A stretch of DNA of 64,000 nt. Origin: Chaenocephalus aceratus. Taxonomy: Eukaryota; Chordata; Actinopteri; Perciformes; Channichthyidae. Below the pieces are notes generated by a model. That model did no database searches. It saw nothing but the letters and a program-made list of their open reading frames with translations, and was not told the origin of the DNA. A program made the position numbers and the translations under genes. The stretch covers positions 4,721,397-4,785,396 of the forward strand of contig CM043798.1 in NCBI GenBank assembly GCA_023974075.1. Direction: 5' to 3'. Positions 10,458-23,233 of the stretch are shown piece after piece; the first letter of the stretch is position 1; each line of letters opens with the position of its first letter.

Positions 10458-13400
10458 CAAGAGCAGAGGCCCTGCCCGTACAGAACTCTCTTCCATGTCA
10501 TTTTTATACTTTTTAAGAAAGTTGTTTGGACTTTAAAGCCTTGTCAGCACTGTAGGTTATCCTTATGCAGAAAAGCTTGAATGTAAATATGTACACTGTG
10601 AATAGAAAGCATAAAAAACATTGTGTGTTTGGATTTTAACTTTTTTAATTAACAAGCTCATTTTTTTTACTTTACCAGCACCAGCATCAGAGTTATGATT
10701 AGGAAGCCCATGAGCTGGATGGAGCGTTTCACTGAACCGCACTGCAGCTGGTATGCCTGCAAGTGTTCTGTAAGAGATCACCAACATCGCTCACAAGCTT
10801 TACTAGGGGTATGCTGTAGATCATCAGAGCCATTGCATTAATGAAACACATTATTTCAGTGTTGTTAACCTGTTACATATCAGTGCTGGATCATCCATTA
10901 AAACATTGGAAACCTTAATTTTGTTTGACCTTTTTTCCTATTGGTAACTTTACAAAAAAAAATCTGTTTTCAAGGCGCAGGTGTGTCAGTTTTAAAACCA
11001 CAATAATGAAATGCTATTCAAGGCGCAAATATGCAAACTGTATGTGCAATAATACGTAAAAACAGATGTTGAACACCTAAGAGGGCAAAACTAAAACTAA
11101 CTGTATTTACAAAGGATGACATGACACAATTGCAAAAGCTTATTCCTTGCACTTCTGTTTTCTTGAGTATTTTTGTATTTTCCTTTTTCAAATGTTTGAT
11201 TTGCACATTTTGCAGTTGAGAAATTGTTTTATTTAGTCATAACTGGAAGTGTAACCATTTTAATTCCAATCCAATTTGGTGTCCGAAAATGGGGACAAAC
11301 ATTTTGATACAAGCAAGATGTTAAAGGGGCCCATTCTGCTGATGTTCAGCTTCACATCAGTACGTAGTGTCTCTCCTGGGACACGTCTCCATGCTTTCAT
11401 GTTCAAAAAGCTCCTGTTGTTCTCATACTGCCTGTGCTGCAGCACCTCTTTTCACCCTCTGTCTGAAACCAGAGCCCAGTCTGCTCTGATTGGTTAGCTG
11501 GCTGGCTGGCTGGTAGTGTGTTGGAGAGAAACTCCCTCTGGAGGGAACAGGGATGTTAGCCTTTGCAGACCATTGACATGCACTAAAACCTATAATATAC
11601 AGTGCAGGAAAGGGAAACCATAAAAAGCACAAGAGGGCCCCTTTAATGTCACACTGAGGATGAAAAGACTCCCACTCCACAAAATACTCTATTTTCTTGT
11701 CACTATTTAAAGTCATACTGGTTCTCCAAATAAGTAAAAGTATATATTGAGAACTTTCTCTCAACACGTCCTGTCCGTGCCGGCTTGGTGGAGACAGATC
11801 TGGTTTCAGAGTCTGTCAGTGAGTCTCAGTTTGTTCTGCCACTGCTCCACCTGCATGAGAGCTGGAATGATCCGCCTTGATGTCAGGCGGAGTTGGCAGG
11901 TCTGCATCTGCAGCCTTACCTGTAGTATTATTATGTCTCCAGACCCCACAGAGCACGCTCAGGTTGGCACAGAGCATGGGAACTGCCCCCGAGGGGGATC
12001 ACAGGCTGCAGGATGATGGATGAGTGATGAGGGGCGCTGCAGTTCTCCCTGCAACTCCAGCCTGTTGGCTAATTCTTTAGACCACTTCAGCTTTTCATCA
12101 CTCACTTAAACCAACATGCCACGCCGCCTCTGACGCCTCAAGGGCTCGCTTTTTTGTAATCTGAGAAATTGAGTACGGGTGCTTTTAATGGTCTTGTTTT
12201 TATAACTCGTGTTTGCGGAGTGTCAGAAAAGAGCTGGTGAGATGTGTATAATCTGAGGGTGCCTGTGTTGTGTACACAGCAGTTTGTCCTGCCTGTTGCC
12301 TGGCGACCTGCCTCAGATTCAGCTATGAGGAAGACAATAGTCATGCTGTTGACTAATCTCAGCTTCCAGCTCCTGTCAAGACGGCTGTTGTCTTTAATGG
12401 ACGGGTAGGTTAGTGTCATACAGTAACTTACAGTGGTGTGTTTCCTTCTGGGCTACAGAATGACTGACTGCAATACACTAGGGGAAAGGTCATTTAAACC
12501 ACCAGTTTACAACTACCATAACATGTCAAATGTAACACTAACCGATCATTGGAAACTCTGATATTACAAAGAAATAAACTGAATGACAGCACAAATTAAA
12601 AATAAGATAAGTATTTTTTGTTGATTCCATGTTTTGCAATTATGTAGTTTTAAAAGAGACAGAAATTGAAATCTATTTAGATATTTTTTAACAATTACGC
12701 CAAACAAAAACTACAGTAATACAATTTAACTGAAGCAAAAGGGATTATTTTCCTGCAATTCGGGAGAGTATCTTTAGAATCAGAACCAGACTAAGGTTTA
12801 TTGTCAAATAGGTATTCATTTATCCTTGATGCTTGGTGATATATAAAATGTAATAAACCTTTACGATTCAAACAAAGGACAACAAAAACAGTTCTGACTC
12901 AAACAAGCAATATAACTATAAGTGCAGCTGCATCAATACAACTTTGAAGTGCATTTTTTTTTGTTCACTGACATAACCGAGTCATTTCCTTTTCGTTGTG
13001 GTATAAGAGTTGAGCAGGAGGAGTTTTTTTATAACGGTAACAGAAATCATAAGCTGGAAGGCAGACAAATTCAGAGGTACCCAGTTCTGTCGGAGAAAAT
13101 ATGACGGGTGCTGCATCATTACATATGAATAGTTTCCCTGGGAAATGAAATGCACTACAGAAATTCTGTGTGTTCGTTTTTTTTAAGTTAATTTGTCTCT
13201 GGGATAAAACGTTTTTATTTTTATTTTATTCACCTAACAAATTATTGTTGTCAACAATTCATAAATGTGATTTTTTTGTTCGACAGTTATGGTTACTATT
13301 AACTGTAGATTAGGATTGTACCGTAGACTGTAAGAAGATGTATCGTCATTTTAGAAAATATAACTTTTGTACTTTTTAGTAGAATTTCGACTACAACTTG

Positions 13401-15069
13401 TAAAAGAGAACATAAAAGAGGCCCTATTATGATTTGTGTAAATGATATGGTAAAACTCCTACATTGAAATGTCTTAAAGTGAAGTGCAACAAGGAGGTCA
13501 GTACTCTTCCGTCTCTGTCTACATAAGGATTGCATGTCTTTATCTGAAACGAGTCAGCATTGAATTCATGTTGCACAGTTTACATGTATTGTTATGGGTG
13601 CAGTTATCTTGACAAGCAAGGTTTTTTGTGATCAGTCTGCCTCTCTGAAGACTGCAAGACTTCCTTCTTGTAAGACATGGTGTCTGGTTGCTCCCTCTTT
13701 TGTCTGACTATGATGGAGACTGAGTCATGCCTCTGGCTCAGGCAGACCAATAACAAACCCCATGAACATGCAGAGGTGATGCAAGGCCCTTATCAAGATA
13801 TAGGAAATAACAAGGTGGTGTAATGGCTGTTTCTGTAATGGAAATCAAAGTAAAACCTTTAGAAAAGTATTGATTTATTATCTTTTCCCCACCACTCACA
13901 CCTCTTTCCTTACATTTCGGTTAAAGTTAATCTGAAAATAAAAGCCGGAGCCAATGAAATGAACACATCTTCTGCACACGGGCAGAAGAGTGCTCAGAGT
14001 GCTTTGGGCTGTTTTTCTCCACACTCTTTCTTGTTGGCCTCTCCCCTTACTTTACCCTCACAGAACTGGCTGAACCAGATCTGAGGCTGAGTCTGACTGC
14101 GAGGCAAGCTGCAACATGTGGATGCAGCGTCAGGGTGAAGACATGGATGTGGGCGCACTCAGCATGATGAATTATAGGATTCATGGCTAGCTAAGAAAAA
14201 GGTGAATACACCATTAAAATGTCAAGGACAGTCAATCATCAAAACACATCACTCATTTAAGTTGATTAAGAAGAGGAAACATATTGACATATAATAAAAA
14301 CATAATTTAGTTGAACCAAACCATGATCAATAACTGTTGCTGAACAATCACTCAAATGTGTAATTTGGCTTCGGACGTTGTTTAACCCATTGTCTAATGA
14401 CAGTGCATCAGAAGGGGAGAGTGGCTTCCTGTAAGGTCTGAGAACATATATGGTGAGGTCCAAGTCCACACTGAGGGGGGGGGGGGGGGGGGTATAGGTT
14501 GTACTGCTACTGTGTCAACATGTGTCCCTCCTGTGAGCTAATGTGCCGCTCTGGGACATGTCCCGATCTGTCCACATGACATCAGTCTTGGCACACTGGA
14601 TCCTGGCTTTGCAACAGATTGCGTGATCATAAATGGAAATACATCTGTAATGTGGAAGTAGTATTATGTGACATGTCATATGATCTTATCTGCCTATTTG
14701 GATGGCAGTTGCACATATACATGCGTTAACTGTATACGGACTGATTGCAAATGATTTGATATCAGTTTAATTTGGCAGCCTGCACACACAAAGCCTGTGT
14801 GTGGTTGTGTGCTTTGGATACACAGTGAAGGTGTCTGCACAGAGGCTGCCATAACGGGCCACACAAACTTAAGCCTGACCTAGCTGACACAGCACATAGT
14901 GAACATGCAGCCTCCTATTGGCTGTTTCTGCACTGTACTCCAGGACATAGGGGGCAGATGTGGTGTAGAACATTGACATTACTAGTGTGTAACTTGTGTG
15001 ATACAGCTATATTGTGCAACCATTTATCTTCATAGTATTACAATACGAAACACTTTATTGTCCTGGTAA
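10458..15069. other. Intergenic; ripk4 3' region, no gene seen
   Basis: After the ripk4 stop the sequence is AT-rich with only short meaningless open frames. I see a candidate ATTAAA signal at 10897-10902, one short TTAA MITE (listed separately) and an 18-base G run near 14476. No RNA gene or conserved coding piece could be supported. Confidence 0.55.
11325..11642. mobile_element. Short TTAA-target MITE
   Basis: TTAA lies at 11321-11324 and 11643-11646. The terminal inverted repeats are AGGGGCCCATTCTGCTG at the left and AGAGGGCCCCT at the right. It is about 320 bp with no coding capacity. End sequence and target site place it near the other TTAA elements in this window. Confidence 0.7.
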
Positions 15070-15377
15070 GGAAATTCGTTTTGGACTCAGTCCTGCAGTT
15101 CCAAAGAAGATAAACAATCCTAAATACTCCATAGTACAAGATCAAATAAAACAGCATATTCACACATGACTTACATGTACACGGTTTGCACATACAAGTT
15201 TACGCAGACAACATATTGACAGTGACGCCCTATTGCACAAATCCCATGGCCGACATTTAAACTACACATTACTTTTGTTGTATTAGATGGTATCATGTAC
15301 CAAGATCATGAGAGACAGGGAGCATAACATTTTGGGCAAGCTTTTTTTTAACAACCTAGTTTCTTGTAGGTCTAGGA

Positions 15378-16668
15378 CACGGGTCGGCAACCCGCGGCCC
15401 ACGGGCCGCATGCGGCCCTTTAAGCCCTCTGCTCTGGCTCCCTTGAGCTTAGACAAAAATAAGAAGGAAATAAAATAAAAAAGTATTTGTAGGACTATTT
15501 ATATTTTGTTGCATGGTTGAAAATGTTTCGTATCTTGTATTTTGAGGTGATACTGTGATACATAAATAAAAAACAAAACGGTTTTAATTAGGTCAACTAA
15601 AATATTCGTCACATCCTGCTACGGTCCCGCGCGAGCACCTTTTCCTGCAGGCGAATAACCTGACCCCCGGCTCGATGAGCGAACTATGGATAAATCAAAG
15701 AAAAGTGCCGGAGGAACACAGGATTTAATTCTGTGTGGACAGAGTTATCTGCTTTCACAGCAAACGATGCTGGTTTACCGGTATGTCTGATATGTAGAGA
15801 GAAGTTTTCAACGGTGGTGCAGCCTTTACGTATCGAGGAACAACACGGGAGAGGAAGACAGCTGACGATCTTCAGACATAATTCAATGAATTATGGTATG
15901 TAATTTATGTAATTAAATTATGGTATGTAATGGGGTATGTAATTTATTTCAGAAAACACTTGTTGTTATATTCCATGGAATGCTCTTAACGTCGCGATAG
16001 CAATGAATATATTATATGCTTTGACAATAAATACATACAAAAATGAATTTCTGGAAGCTGTAGCGCTGTAAAAAGCACGACCAATCATCTGAGTCGGCCC
16101 GGCTAAAGTAACTGGATGGCCTACCTGCCTGTCAGTCTTCCATCTGTGCACAAACTTATCTCGTGCCCTCATTGGTCATGTGCGCGTTCTTGTGTGTTGC
16201 ATGGATGTATAATAAGAACAGTGTGTTGGAGGAGGGACTCTGTAAGAAAGTCTGAAGGAAGAGGCATATTTTTTCCGGTTGTGTACTTTCAATTCTAGCA
16301 CTCGAGCTGGTTTCTACCTTTAACTCTTTTTAGGGTGCAGCTATATGTTTTATTTATTTCAAAGTGGGCCCATTTTAATAATATTTGTTTTCCCTTCAAA
16401 TGTGCAGAGGACTCCCCAAGTGCTGTGTTTAATTTATTTTAAAGTAGGCCTGTGTATTTAATTCTCCTTATAAGAGTTCTTTGTTTCTTATTAGAGGTTA
16501 ACCGTTTTATATCATATAATAAATAGCCTAATAAATGCAAAAAAACTGTATTTTTTGTCTGATATAACAATAAAAAACTATGAAATATGTTTTGCGGCTC
16601 CAGACAAAAACATTTTGGGGAAAAAGGAGCAAAATGGCTCTTTTGGTCAAAAAGGTTGCAGACCCCTG
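15378..16668. mobile_element. hAT element relic with 8-bp target duplication
   Basis: The 8-bp duplication GTCTAGGA flanks the element exactly (15370-15377 and 16669-16676). The inverted ends are CACGGGTCGGCAACC and, reverse-complemented, CAGGGGTCTGCAACC. Near 15690 a short frame beginning with MDKSKK reads through FTANDAGLPVCLICREKFS, which resembles the N-terminal BED-like zinc finger of hAT transposases. The rest of the transposase is missing, so it is a deletion derivative. Confidence 0.88.
15685..15860 (+). pseudogene. hAT transposase N-terminal zinc-finger fragment
   Basis: The frame from the ATG near 15687 gives a basic start, then a W..FTANDAGLPVCLICREKF segment typical of ZBED/hAT N-termini with a CxxC pair. 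The His pair and all catalytic parts are absent and the frame soon closes. It is a fragment, not a functional gene. Confidence 0.5.
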
Positions 16669-17459
16669 GTCTAGGATCATTGTAAGGTGTTACCTGTCAT
16701 GCATCTTTGACAAAGGGAAGAGGGAAGCTTTGGCAGTGGCAGTTGTACTGCTGCTGTTTGGCCAGGAGATGGCACACACTCTTTGAAAGAGTGATGCTAA
16801 TCACTGAGTCACATTCCAGAACACTCCAGGGCCCAAGAGTTCAAAACTTGTAATCCCCATCTGATCAGATCAGATTTGGATTTTGGGGAGTTCAAAACCA
16901 AAAAACAAGATTAGGATCACTTTGATATCCGATCAGATCAGGAAATCCAATCCAAGCTTTAATCCGGATCAAATCTTCAAAACGGGTAGTTCAAACCGAC
17001 AACACGGGATTGGGATCAGTTTGATCCCAAACAACTGGATTATCCTGATCCCACCAGAGGGGTGGGCTTCCAGTGGATTACCAGAACAACATGTACTGTA
17101 CAATTTATTTTAAAATATGTTTCAATTTAAATTAGATGGCAAAGTTTGATAACTGAAATAATACACAATTGTTAGCCTTCATGGGAAATACATTGTATTT
17201 TTTCCATTTTTTGCTCACGTTTGTGGCCTATTTTGTTTTCAACCAAATGTTGATGACATAAATGTTTATGCTCATAAAAGTATCACAGCAAAGATTCTCA
17301 ATCACAAATGTAATTTAGATTAAAGCAAAAATATCTTCAACAAAAAAAAAGTCCATCATCTGTCATCACCTTTCAAAAGTAATTGCGGACAATAGCATCT
17401 GGCCTTCCACCACCACTCATCTCTCATTTAGAGGGAAATCCATAGGTGGGCCGAGATCA

Positions 17460-18672
17460 TCAGCAGGCCAGGGGCTCTGGGGGATCATCGATGTCAGAGA
17501 GGGGGACTCTGCGATGGACAGCGATATTGTGTAGCACAATACAAGCCAGTGTTATTTGGCATGCAAAACGCCTCTTCAGTACTCCATTCAAGCGCTCAAT
17601 GGCACACCTTGTTCTTCCATGGGCGTTGTTGTAGCGCATCTGTGAGGGAGTGTTGGCCGTGGGAAAAGGTGTCATCACCCATGGTAGGAGTGGGGAGGCA
17701 CTGTCGGCTAATATAACTCCATCCGGCCTGTTGGTTTGGAATTCAGTGAACAACCGGCTCTCTCTGAAGATACGTGCATCGTACCCATCGTATCTGTACA
17801 TGTATGATACTAATGTGTACTTATGTACACGCCTCGATGACTTCGAGGCGTGAAGATGGACGGTGGTGGCGCAGTGCGCTGTGCAATGATCATCAGATCA
17901 AGGGGTGAAACCCGCCGCTGCTGCGTCTGTAAAGCCGTTGTGTCCTTGGGCAAGACACTTCACCTGAACTTGCTCCTGTGGGTATTGTCCACAGTACATC
18001 ACCATTGCATGTATGTGTAATGTGTATTTGTGAAGCGCTTTGAGCATCTGGAAAAGCGCTATAATAAATATAAGGAATTATTATTATTATTATTATTATT
18101 ATTATCGTGGACTGACCCAGGCCATCTCACAACACAGTTGGTGATGGCAAGGTCAGCATCTCCCACAAGTTGCACATTGATGCTGTGCCTCCCTTTCCTG
18201 TTCCTCCCTTTCCTGTTGACATGGGTGCAGTCGATCACCCCAATGGTGTTGGGCATGTCTCCCAGAAGAAAAAACGTCTGCTTCACTTTGGCAATCTGGC
18301 CATCAGTGGGGAAAGTCACAAAGTGATCCAGCAGGCGAGCCAGTGCATCAGACACAGCTGTCACCACTTCCCCCACTGTTGTCCTGTGGACTCCCATGCT
18401 GTCAGCTATGACCTGATAGAATGTTCCACATGCGTAAAAGCGCAGGGCAATGAGGACCTGTTCCTCTACAGTCAGAGCACGACCCGGCAAGGTTCTGCAC
18501 TGCAGTTGTGGCCTGACCGGATCAGCAATGTAGTTGATGTCATCAAGTCCAAATCGAAACGATTGTACAGTTCTTCTGTTGTGTACTGTTGGAGAGGTTT
18601 GGGGCGCTCGGTGTGGACCCTTGGGCGGTAACCTCTCCTTCCAGCATGGAAGATGTGAACAATCCCTGCCAT
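17460..18672 (-). pseudogene. HARBI1-like transposase, split by SINE
   Basis: The minus-strand frame from about 18490 to 18106 starts ALTVEEQVLIALRFYACGTF and includes GVIDCTHV (first catalytic Asp) and RWPGSVHD (second Asp). After a 0.3-kb insertion it resumes with DARIFRESRLF and reaches CAIERLNGVLKRRF (catalytic Glu) and LHNIA at 17460. The DDE triad is therefore preserved although the gene is interrupted. A frameshift near 18545 separates the N-terminal part (LYNRFDLD). The role would be cut-and-paste transposition with the neighbouring Myb-like partner. Confidence 0.85.
17782..18105 (+). mobile_element. tRNA-derived SINE with L2-type tail
   Basis: The head (from about 17861) has an A-box-like TGGCGCAGTGCG, then a degenerate B-box-like GGTGAAACCC. 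The tail GCGCTTTGAGCATCTGGAAA with AGCGCTATAATAAATATAA and an (ATT)n run is the fish L2-partner SINE end. It splits the HARBI1 frame precisely between VHD and ARIF, with catcg/atcg repeated at the junctions. A short hairpin (GCCTCGATGACTTCGAGGC) lies just before the head. Confidence 0.78.
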
Positions 18673-18854
18673 GACTGTGTTCTGCCTGTTGTAGTAAGTA
18701 GGCCTACATCAGTCTCTGAATAACAACTAATTGCAAATACACACCTGGAATGCATGTCCAGATTGGTTAGGGCCTGTGGTTAATTATGTAATTAATAGCA
18801 AGGCCACACCTATACAACTAATTGCTGACCTGACCAAACCATTGAGTTGGAAAG

Positions 18855-20266
18855 ATGGACAAAAAGGGGCCTAATTTTACTTCTGCTGAGACCCACGCAC
18901 TGCTGCTGCTGGGAGGAACAAGTATGACTCCAGAGTTGGTAGCTTTAACAGAGAGGGTGGAGCGACTAAAGCGAAGAGCGGAATATGGATGGAAGTTACA
19001 GACAATGTGAATGCCACAGGATCTGGACACAAGAGGACGGTGGACCAAGTGAGGTTGAGGTGGAAGAATTTGAAGCAGCAAGCTACCAAAGACCACAGAC
19101 GGGTAACACACCACATAAAAGGGGACAATACACAGATGTGGTGCTGGATATCATTGGTGGTCAGCAGTCACAGTCTTTACATGGAATACCAAACGTTGTC
19201 CTGGATGGTGAGTCGCAGGTATGTGTGATTTATCCTTGTTCCTATAGAACTACAATTATTATCTTGTATAATTGTTATTTTCATAGTACTACAATGGCTA
19301 TATGTCTTACATAGCATCCTAGTACTACAATGTTCCAGGTTGCATGCTTGTGATCATCTTAGGGGTATAAAGTATATTGATAAACTTTCATTTCAGGTCG
19401 TCAATGCACCTTATGTGACACACACCATTGAAGATCAGGTCCTCCTGACCCATGTGGATCCAGAACCTTCAGCCAGGCCTGATGACACACTGCAAGAGCC
19501 ACCTCGAAAGACAAAATGCAAGCGCACCAGAAAACCAGAGCAGAGGGACGATGCCTACGAGACTCTGCTGAGCCGTGACACGGAGAGGGACGATGCCTAC
19601 GAGACTCTGCTGAGCCGTGACACGGAGAGGGACGATGCCTACGAGACTCTGCTGAGCCGTGACACGGAGAGGGACGATGCCTACGAGACTCTGCTGAGCC
19701 GTGACACGGAGAGGGACGATGCCTACGAGACTCTGCTGAGCCGTGACACGGAGAGGGACGATGCCTACGAGACTCTGCTGAGCCGTGACACGGAGAGGGA
19801 CGATGCCTACGAGACTCTGCTGAGCCGTGACACGGAGAGGGACGATGCCTACGAGACTCTGCTGAGCCGTGACACGGAGAGGGACGATGCCTACGAGACT
19901 CTGCTGAGCCGTGACACGGAGAGGGACGATGCCTACGAGACTCTACTGAGCCGTGACACGGAGAGGGACGATGCCTACGAGACTCTGCTGAGCCGTGACA
20001 CGGAGAGGGACGATGCCTACGAGACTCTGCTGAGCCGTGACACGGAGAGGGACGATGCCTACGAGACTCTACTGAGCCGTGACACGGAGAGGGACGATGC
20101 CTACGAGACTCTGCTGAGCCGTGACACGGAGAGGGACGATGCCTACGAGACTCTGCTGAGCCGTGACACGGAGAGGGACGATGCCTACGAGACTCTGCTG
20201 AGCCGTGACACGGAGAGGGCAGAGATGCAGATCCGTCTGGCCGAAGAACAAATACAGCTGAACTGA
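18855..20266 (+). pseudogene. Harbinger Myb/SANT-like protein with 14-residue tandem repeats
   Basis: From the ATG at 18855 the frame gives NFTSAETHALLLL, continued in another frame as EVTDNVNATGSGHKR and VDQVRLRWKNLKQQ, a Myb/SANT-like DNA-binding domain as in Harbinger accessory proteins. At least two frameshifts lie at about 18990 and 19110. A plausible intron joins GESQ|gtatgt near 19220 to tttcag|GTC near 19397. The last frame is open to TGA at 20264-20266 and carries sixteen copies of RDDAYETLLSRDTE before a short coiled-coil-like end (EMQIRLAEEQIQL). In the family this protein brings the transposase to DNA. Confidence 0.75.
19545..20217 (+). repeat. 42-bp coding tandem repeat, 16 copies
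   Basis: The unit starts AGGGACGATGCCTACGAGAC and is 42 bp long. Copies are nearly identical; the differences I noticed are ctg/cta changes (for example near 19940 and 20070), all silent. The reading frame is kept throughout and encodes an acidic/basic 14-residue unit. Confidence 0.95.
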
Positions 20267-20479
20267 AACCTCACTGAGAATTCAGCTCCTCAAAGCACGC
20301 CTGGATGATCCAGCTGCCTTTGAATGAATGCTTTATTGTTGTTACCCTAGTGGGAGTATTTTTTTAATTACAATTTCATTATTATTTGATGTCCTTTATG
20401 TATTTAAAAATATAATTACTAGACATTATAGATGTCTCTGCAATGTGGTCTCTTGTATTCCTTGTATTATTTTTCATGT

Positions 20480-20493
20480 CCACTAGATGGCGC
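20480..20493 (+). promoter_or_regulatory. Candidate CTCF core motif
   Basis: CCACTAGATGGCGC fits every position of the commonly quoted vertebrate CTCF core CCASYAGRKGGCRS. It lies inside the right end of the Harbinger element. Occupancy is not shown by sequence alone. Confidence 0.4.
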
Positions 20494-20692
20494 TCGGTAG
20501 GATTAAAGCACTGATATTCAGGATCTAGTCATCTTGAAAAGTCGTAATCTGGATCAGGCTGATCCTATCCTGAATTGCTTTGAACTCCAGGGACAACATG
20601 TGGCCGACTTGTCTGATCCTGGATCACAAACAATGGGATTTCAAAACCTGATCGGATCTGATTGAGATTAAAAGCTTTGAACTCTTGGGCCC

Positions 20693-22539
20693 TGGGCATT
20701 ATAATGACCTCCTTCAATGCACTTTTATTTAAATGAGCTGTTTCCTATGATAACTTGCTACTTTTGTTTTGCTTTTGTTAATCAACAACAACAGTTTACC
20801 AAGAGCAGTTGTCATGGTGAAAATAATTATTTAATAAGGTACAAATTATTCAGAGAAGCTCTTTTATGCCAAAGGAGCGATGATGATTGCATAATGCATG
20901 CAATCTAGCATTGAGATGCAGATTGGCCTTATTCGACACTGCCATCTGCTAGATCCTGCTACAATACGACAACTCATAACACACAGGATAAACTGAACCG
21001 ACAATCTGCAATCTGAAGGAAATTCACGTGCATAATGTAGCCATTAGCAGCATGCACTACAGAGGCCATAGCTGAACAATGCAGATGCCAGTTCCCCCTG
21101 GGCTCTGCAGAACTTGCACAGTTTTTTAAATAAATGCAGGGCCTTTAAGATACTGACTGATGACGTGAATGGAGTATATCTGATATTAGCGCACTCCATG
21201 ACAATTTCACAGGCCATTCCTTTCCAATTGTATTCACAGCCTAAAAAGATTGCTCCCTCACTCAATATAAGAAAAAAAGTAATTTTGTCAAAAATGAACA
21301 GCGAGTTTAAAACAATTGGATAATACAAATTCAGATAATTGTTTCTCAAGTGGTGTCATGCAGGCCTAGCAGCAAAGTCAGAACAAATGATAAGTGGATG
21401 GATGACAACCGCTGAAAAGGTTGAATATACTACAAATCGAAGTCTTACTGACATTTACTCATCTTAAAATCACATTGGAATTTGGATGGCCAGTATTAGA
21501 CATCCAAGAAAAGTGTTGTGCTGCTATACAGTCAGACCTATATCCTTATAAGGGATGGTAGTGTTGTTAAATTCACATGTTCAACAATACCAAGGGATAA
21601 TCCAAATATGCATATACATACTTGTATACCATGTAAAGTGATATCAGTAGATGGGTCTTTAGTTTTTGGGATATGACTTTACACTACCCAAATAAATGTA
21701 AAAATATAATTGTTTCTGGTGAGTGAAATATTTAAGGATTTGTGGTTTGGAATTATTAAAGTACTATAAAAACCTACGCAGATGCAGCATTTCAAGGCCT
21801 TTAATATTCACGGTTGGTTATACTAATATAATTTGCATGCTACCCAGTAGTAAATAAAATAATTCAGATTAGTACCACCTTTGATAAGCACATGAATGCA
21901 TCAATAATTATAATAAAAAAATGTTGGCCAATCTGCATAACGAGTACTTTTACTTTTGGTACTTTAAGTATATTTAGATGCCAATACTGTTTTACTTTTA
22001 CTTGAGTAACATTTTGAATACAGTACTTTTACTTTTACAGAATATTCGTACACTTTGGTATTTCTACTTTTACTTTCTCTAAGTACAAGACCCGAGTAAT
22101 TCTTTCCTCACTGCCCCCCACCTCAACAAATAGCACTCAGTTCTGGTAAAGGTAAGAGGAACATAAACCTACAGTTAGCCAATCAACTGTCTGCTGCGAG
22201 GAATAACGTTTTGATTGCAGTGGATTGATGAGAAACCAACTGTTAAAGGCTGTCGGAAGTAGATCCTGGGGACATCATATTGCAGGGATTTTCTTGATTG
22301 TTGTTATTTCTCATCATCATTTAACCTCTGGGGTTGCGTGAATGACTGAGCTGCTGTTCTGTGCGTTTTGTTTGAAGTTTCTATTTATTAGCCTGTGTAT
22401 CACCTGTGGAATCAATAATGTATCCATATTGTAAATCCTTTAAAAAACATAAAAAAATATATAAGTCTATTGTCCCTAAAAAAAGAAAAAAAAGTTTGCT
22501 AAAGCTGTTATTCCCAGGGGCACAACACCTAAAGCGTTT
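20693..22539. other. Intergenic, no gene seen
   Basis: AT-rich sequence with short unrelated open frames. Around 21940-22110 there is a degenerate run of TACTTTTACTT-like words, a simple-repeat style often scattered in fish genomes and seen reversed near 62530-62640. Nothing else could be supported. Confidence 0.5.
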
Positions 22540-23233
22540 CAGGGGAGTCAAACTCAAGGCCCGGGGGCCAAATCCGGCCCGCGACTTCATTTAATGTGGC
22601 CCGCATGCAAAGAATATAATAAGTTTATTATATGGTTACATGCCACTTTACATGAGCACGTTGCCCATAAAGTAGCCTACATGTCCCACAATGCATCTTG
22701 TTTTGTGACATGCTCACTAAAGAGACTTGCAATTATTTGCCCTAGACTTCTGCTTTCAGACGTAGTTAATTATGAAGTTATTACCCTATCCGATAATAAT
22801 TCAATGCAGAGGAAATTGTGTATTATAATACATTATTTTATATATGGGTCATTCCAGAATTGTAGGACAATTCATGTCCCCCATATAAAAAATCAAATAA
22901 TCCATGTCCAAAAAGCTAAAACATGCACTTGTTGTGTTAAACATACTTGTCTTGAGACAGAATGTATATCAAGTTGTAGAAAAAGTGGTTTCAAAATATT
23001 ATTTAAATTATCAAATAGCTCTCGAACATCCCCTAAAATTGCTTTTTTCTCTTGTCTCTTCTTGGTGACCAACTTGCATGTCAAATATAACATTTAAAAT
23101 AGGGATTTTATTAACTCTTTTTGGTATTATTCTATTGATATATGTCTCTTGTAATGGTCAAATCGATTTGTTAAATCATAAACATATTTTAAATAATAGT
23201 AATTTTGCACAGAAGGTGTGTCCCTCAACATGC

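Larger units (their letters stand above)
16827..20692. mobile_element. PIF/Harbinger DNA transposon, near full length
   Basis: The terminal inverted repeats are CAGGGCCCAAGAGTTCAAA at the left and TTTGAACTCTTGGGCCCTG at the right, followed inward by GATCAGATC-rich subterminal sequence on both sides. It contains the two genes expected of this superfamily in divergent orientation: a HARBI1-like transposase on minus and a Myb/SANT-like protein on plus. Both are damaged. A tRNA-derived SINE sits inside the transposase gene. I could not settle the 3-bp target duplication. Confidence 0.88.

Noticed and set aside
13410..13480. Possible further TTAA MITE end (aaagaggccctattatgatt)
   Set aside because: Only one degenerate end was found, with no partner or TTAA pair.
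15050..15240. Possible repeat around TTTATTGTCCTGGTAAGGAA
   Set aside because: The phrase resembles common fish repeats, but I could not define ends or a class.
17861..17935. Possible tRNA gene
   Set aside because: The A and B boxes are degenerate and it is followed by an L2-type SINE tail, so it is a SINE head.
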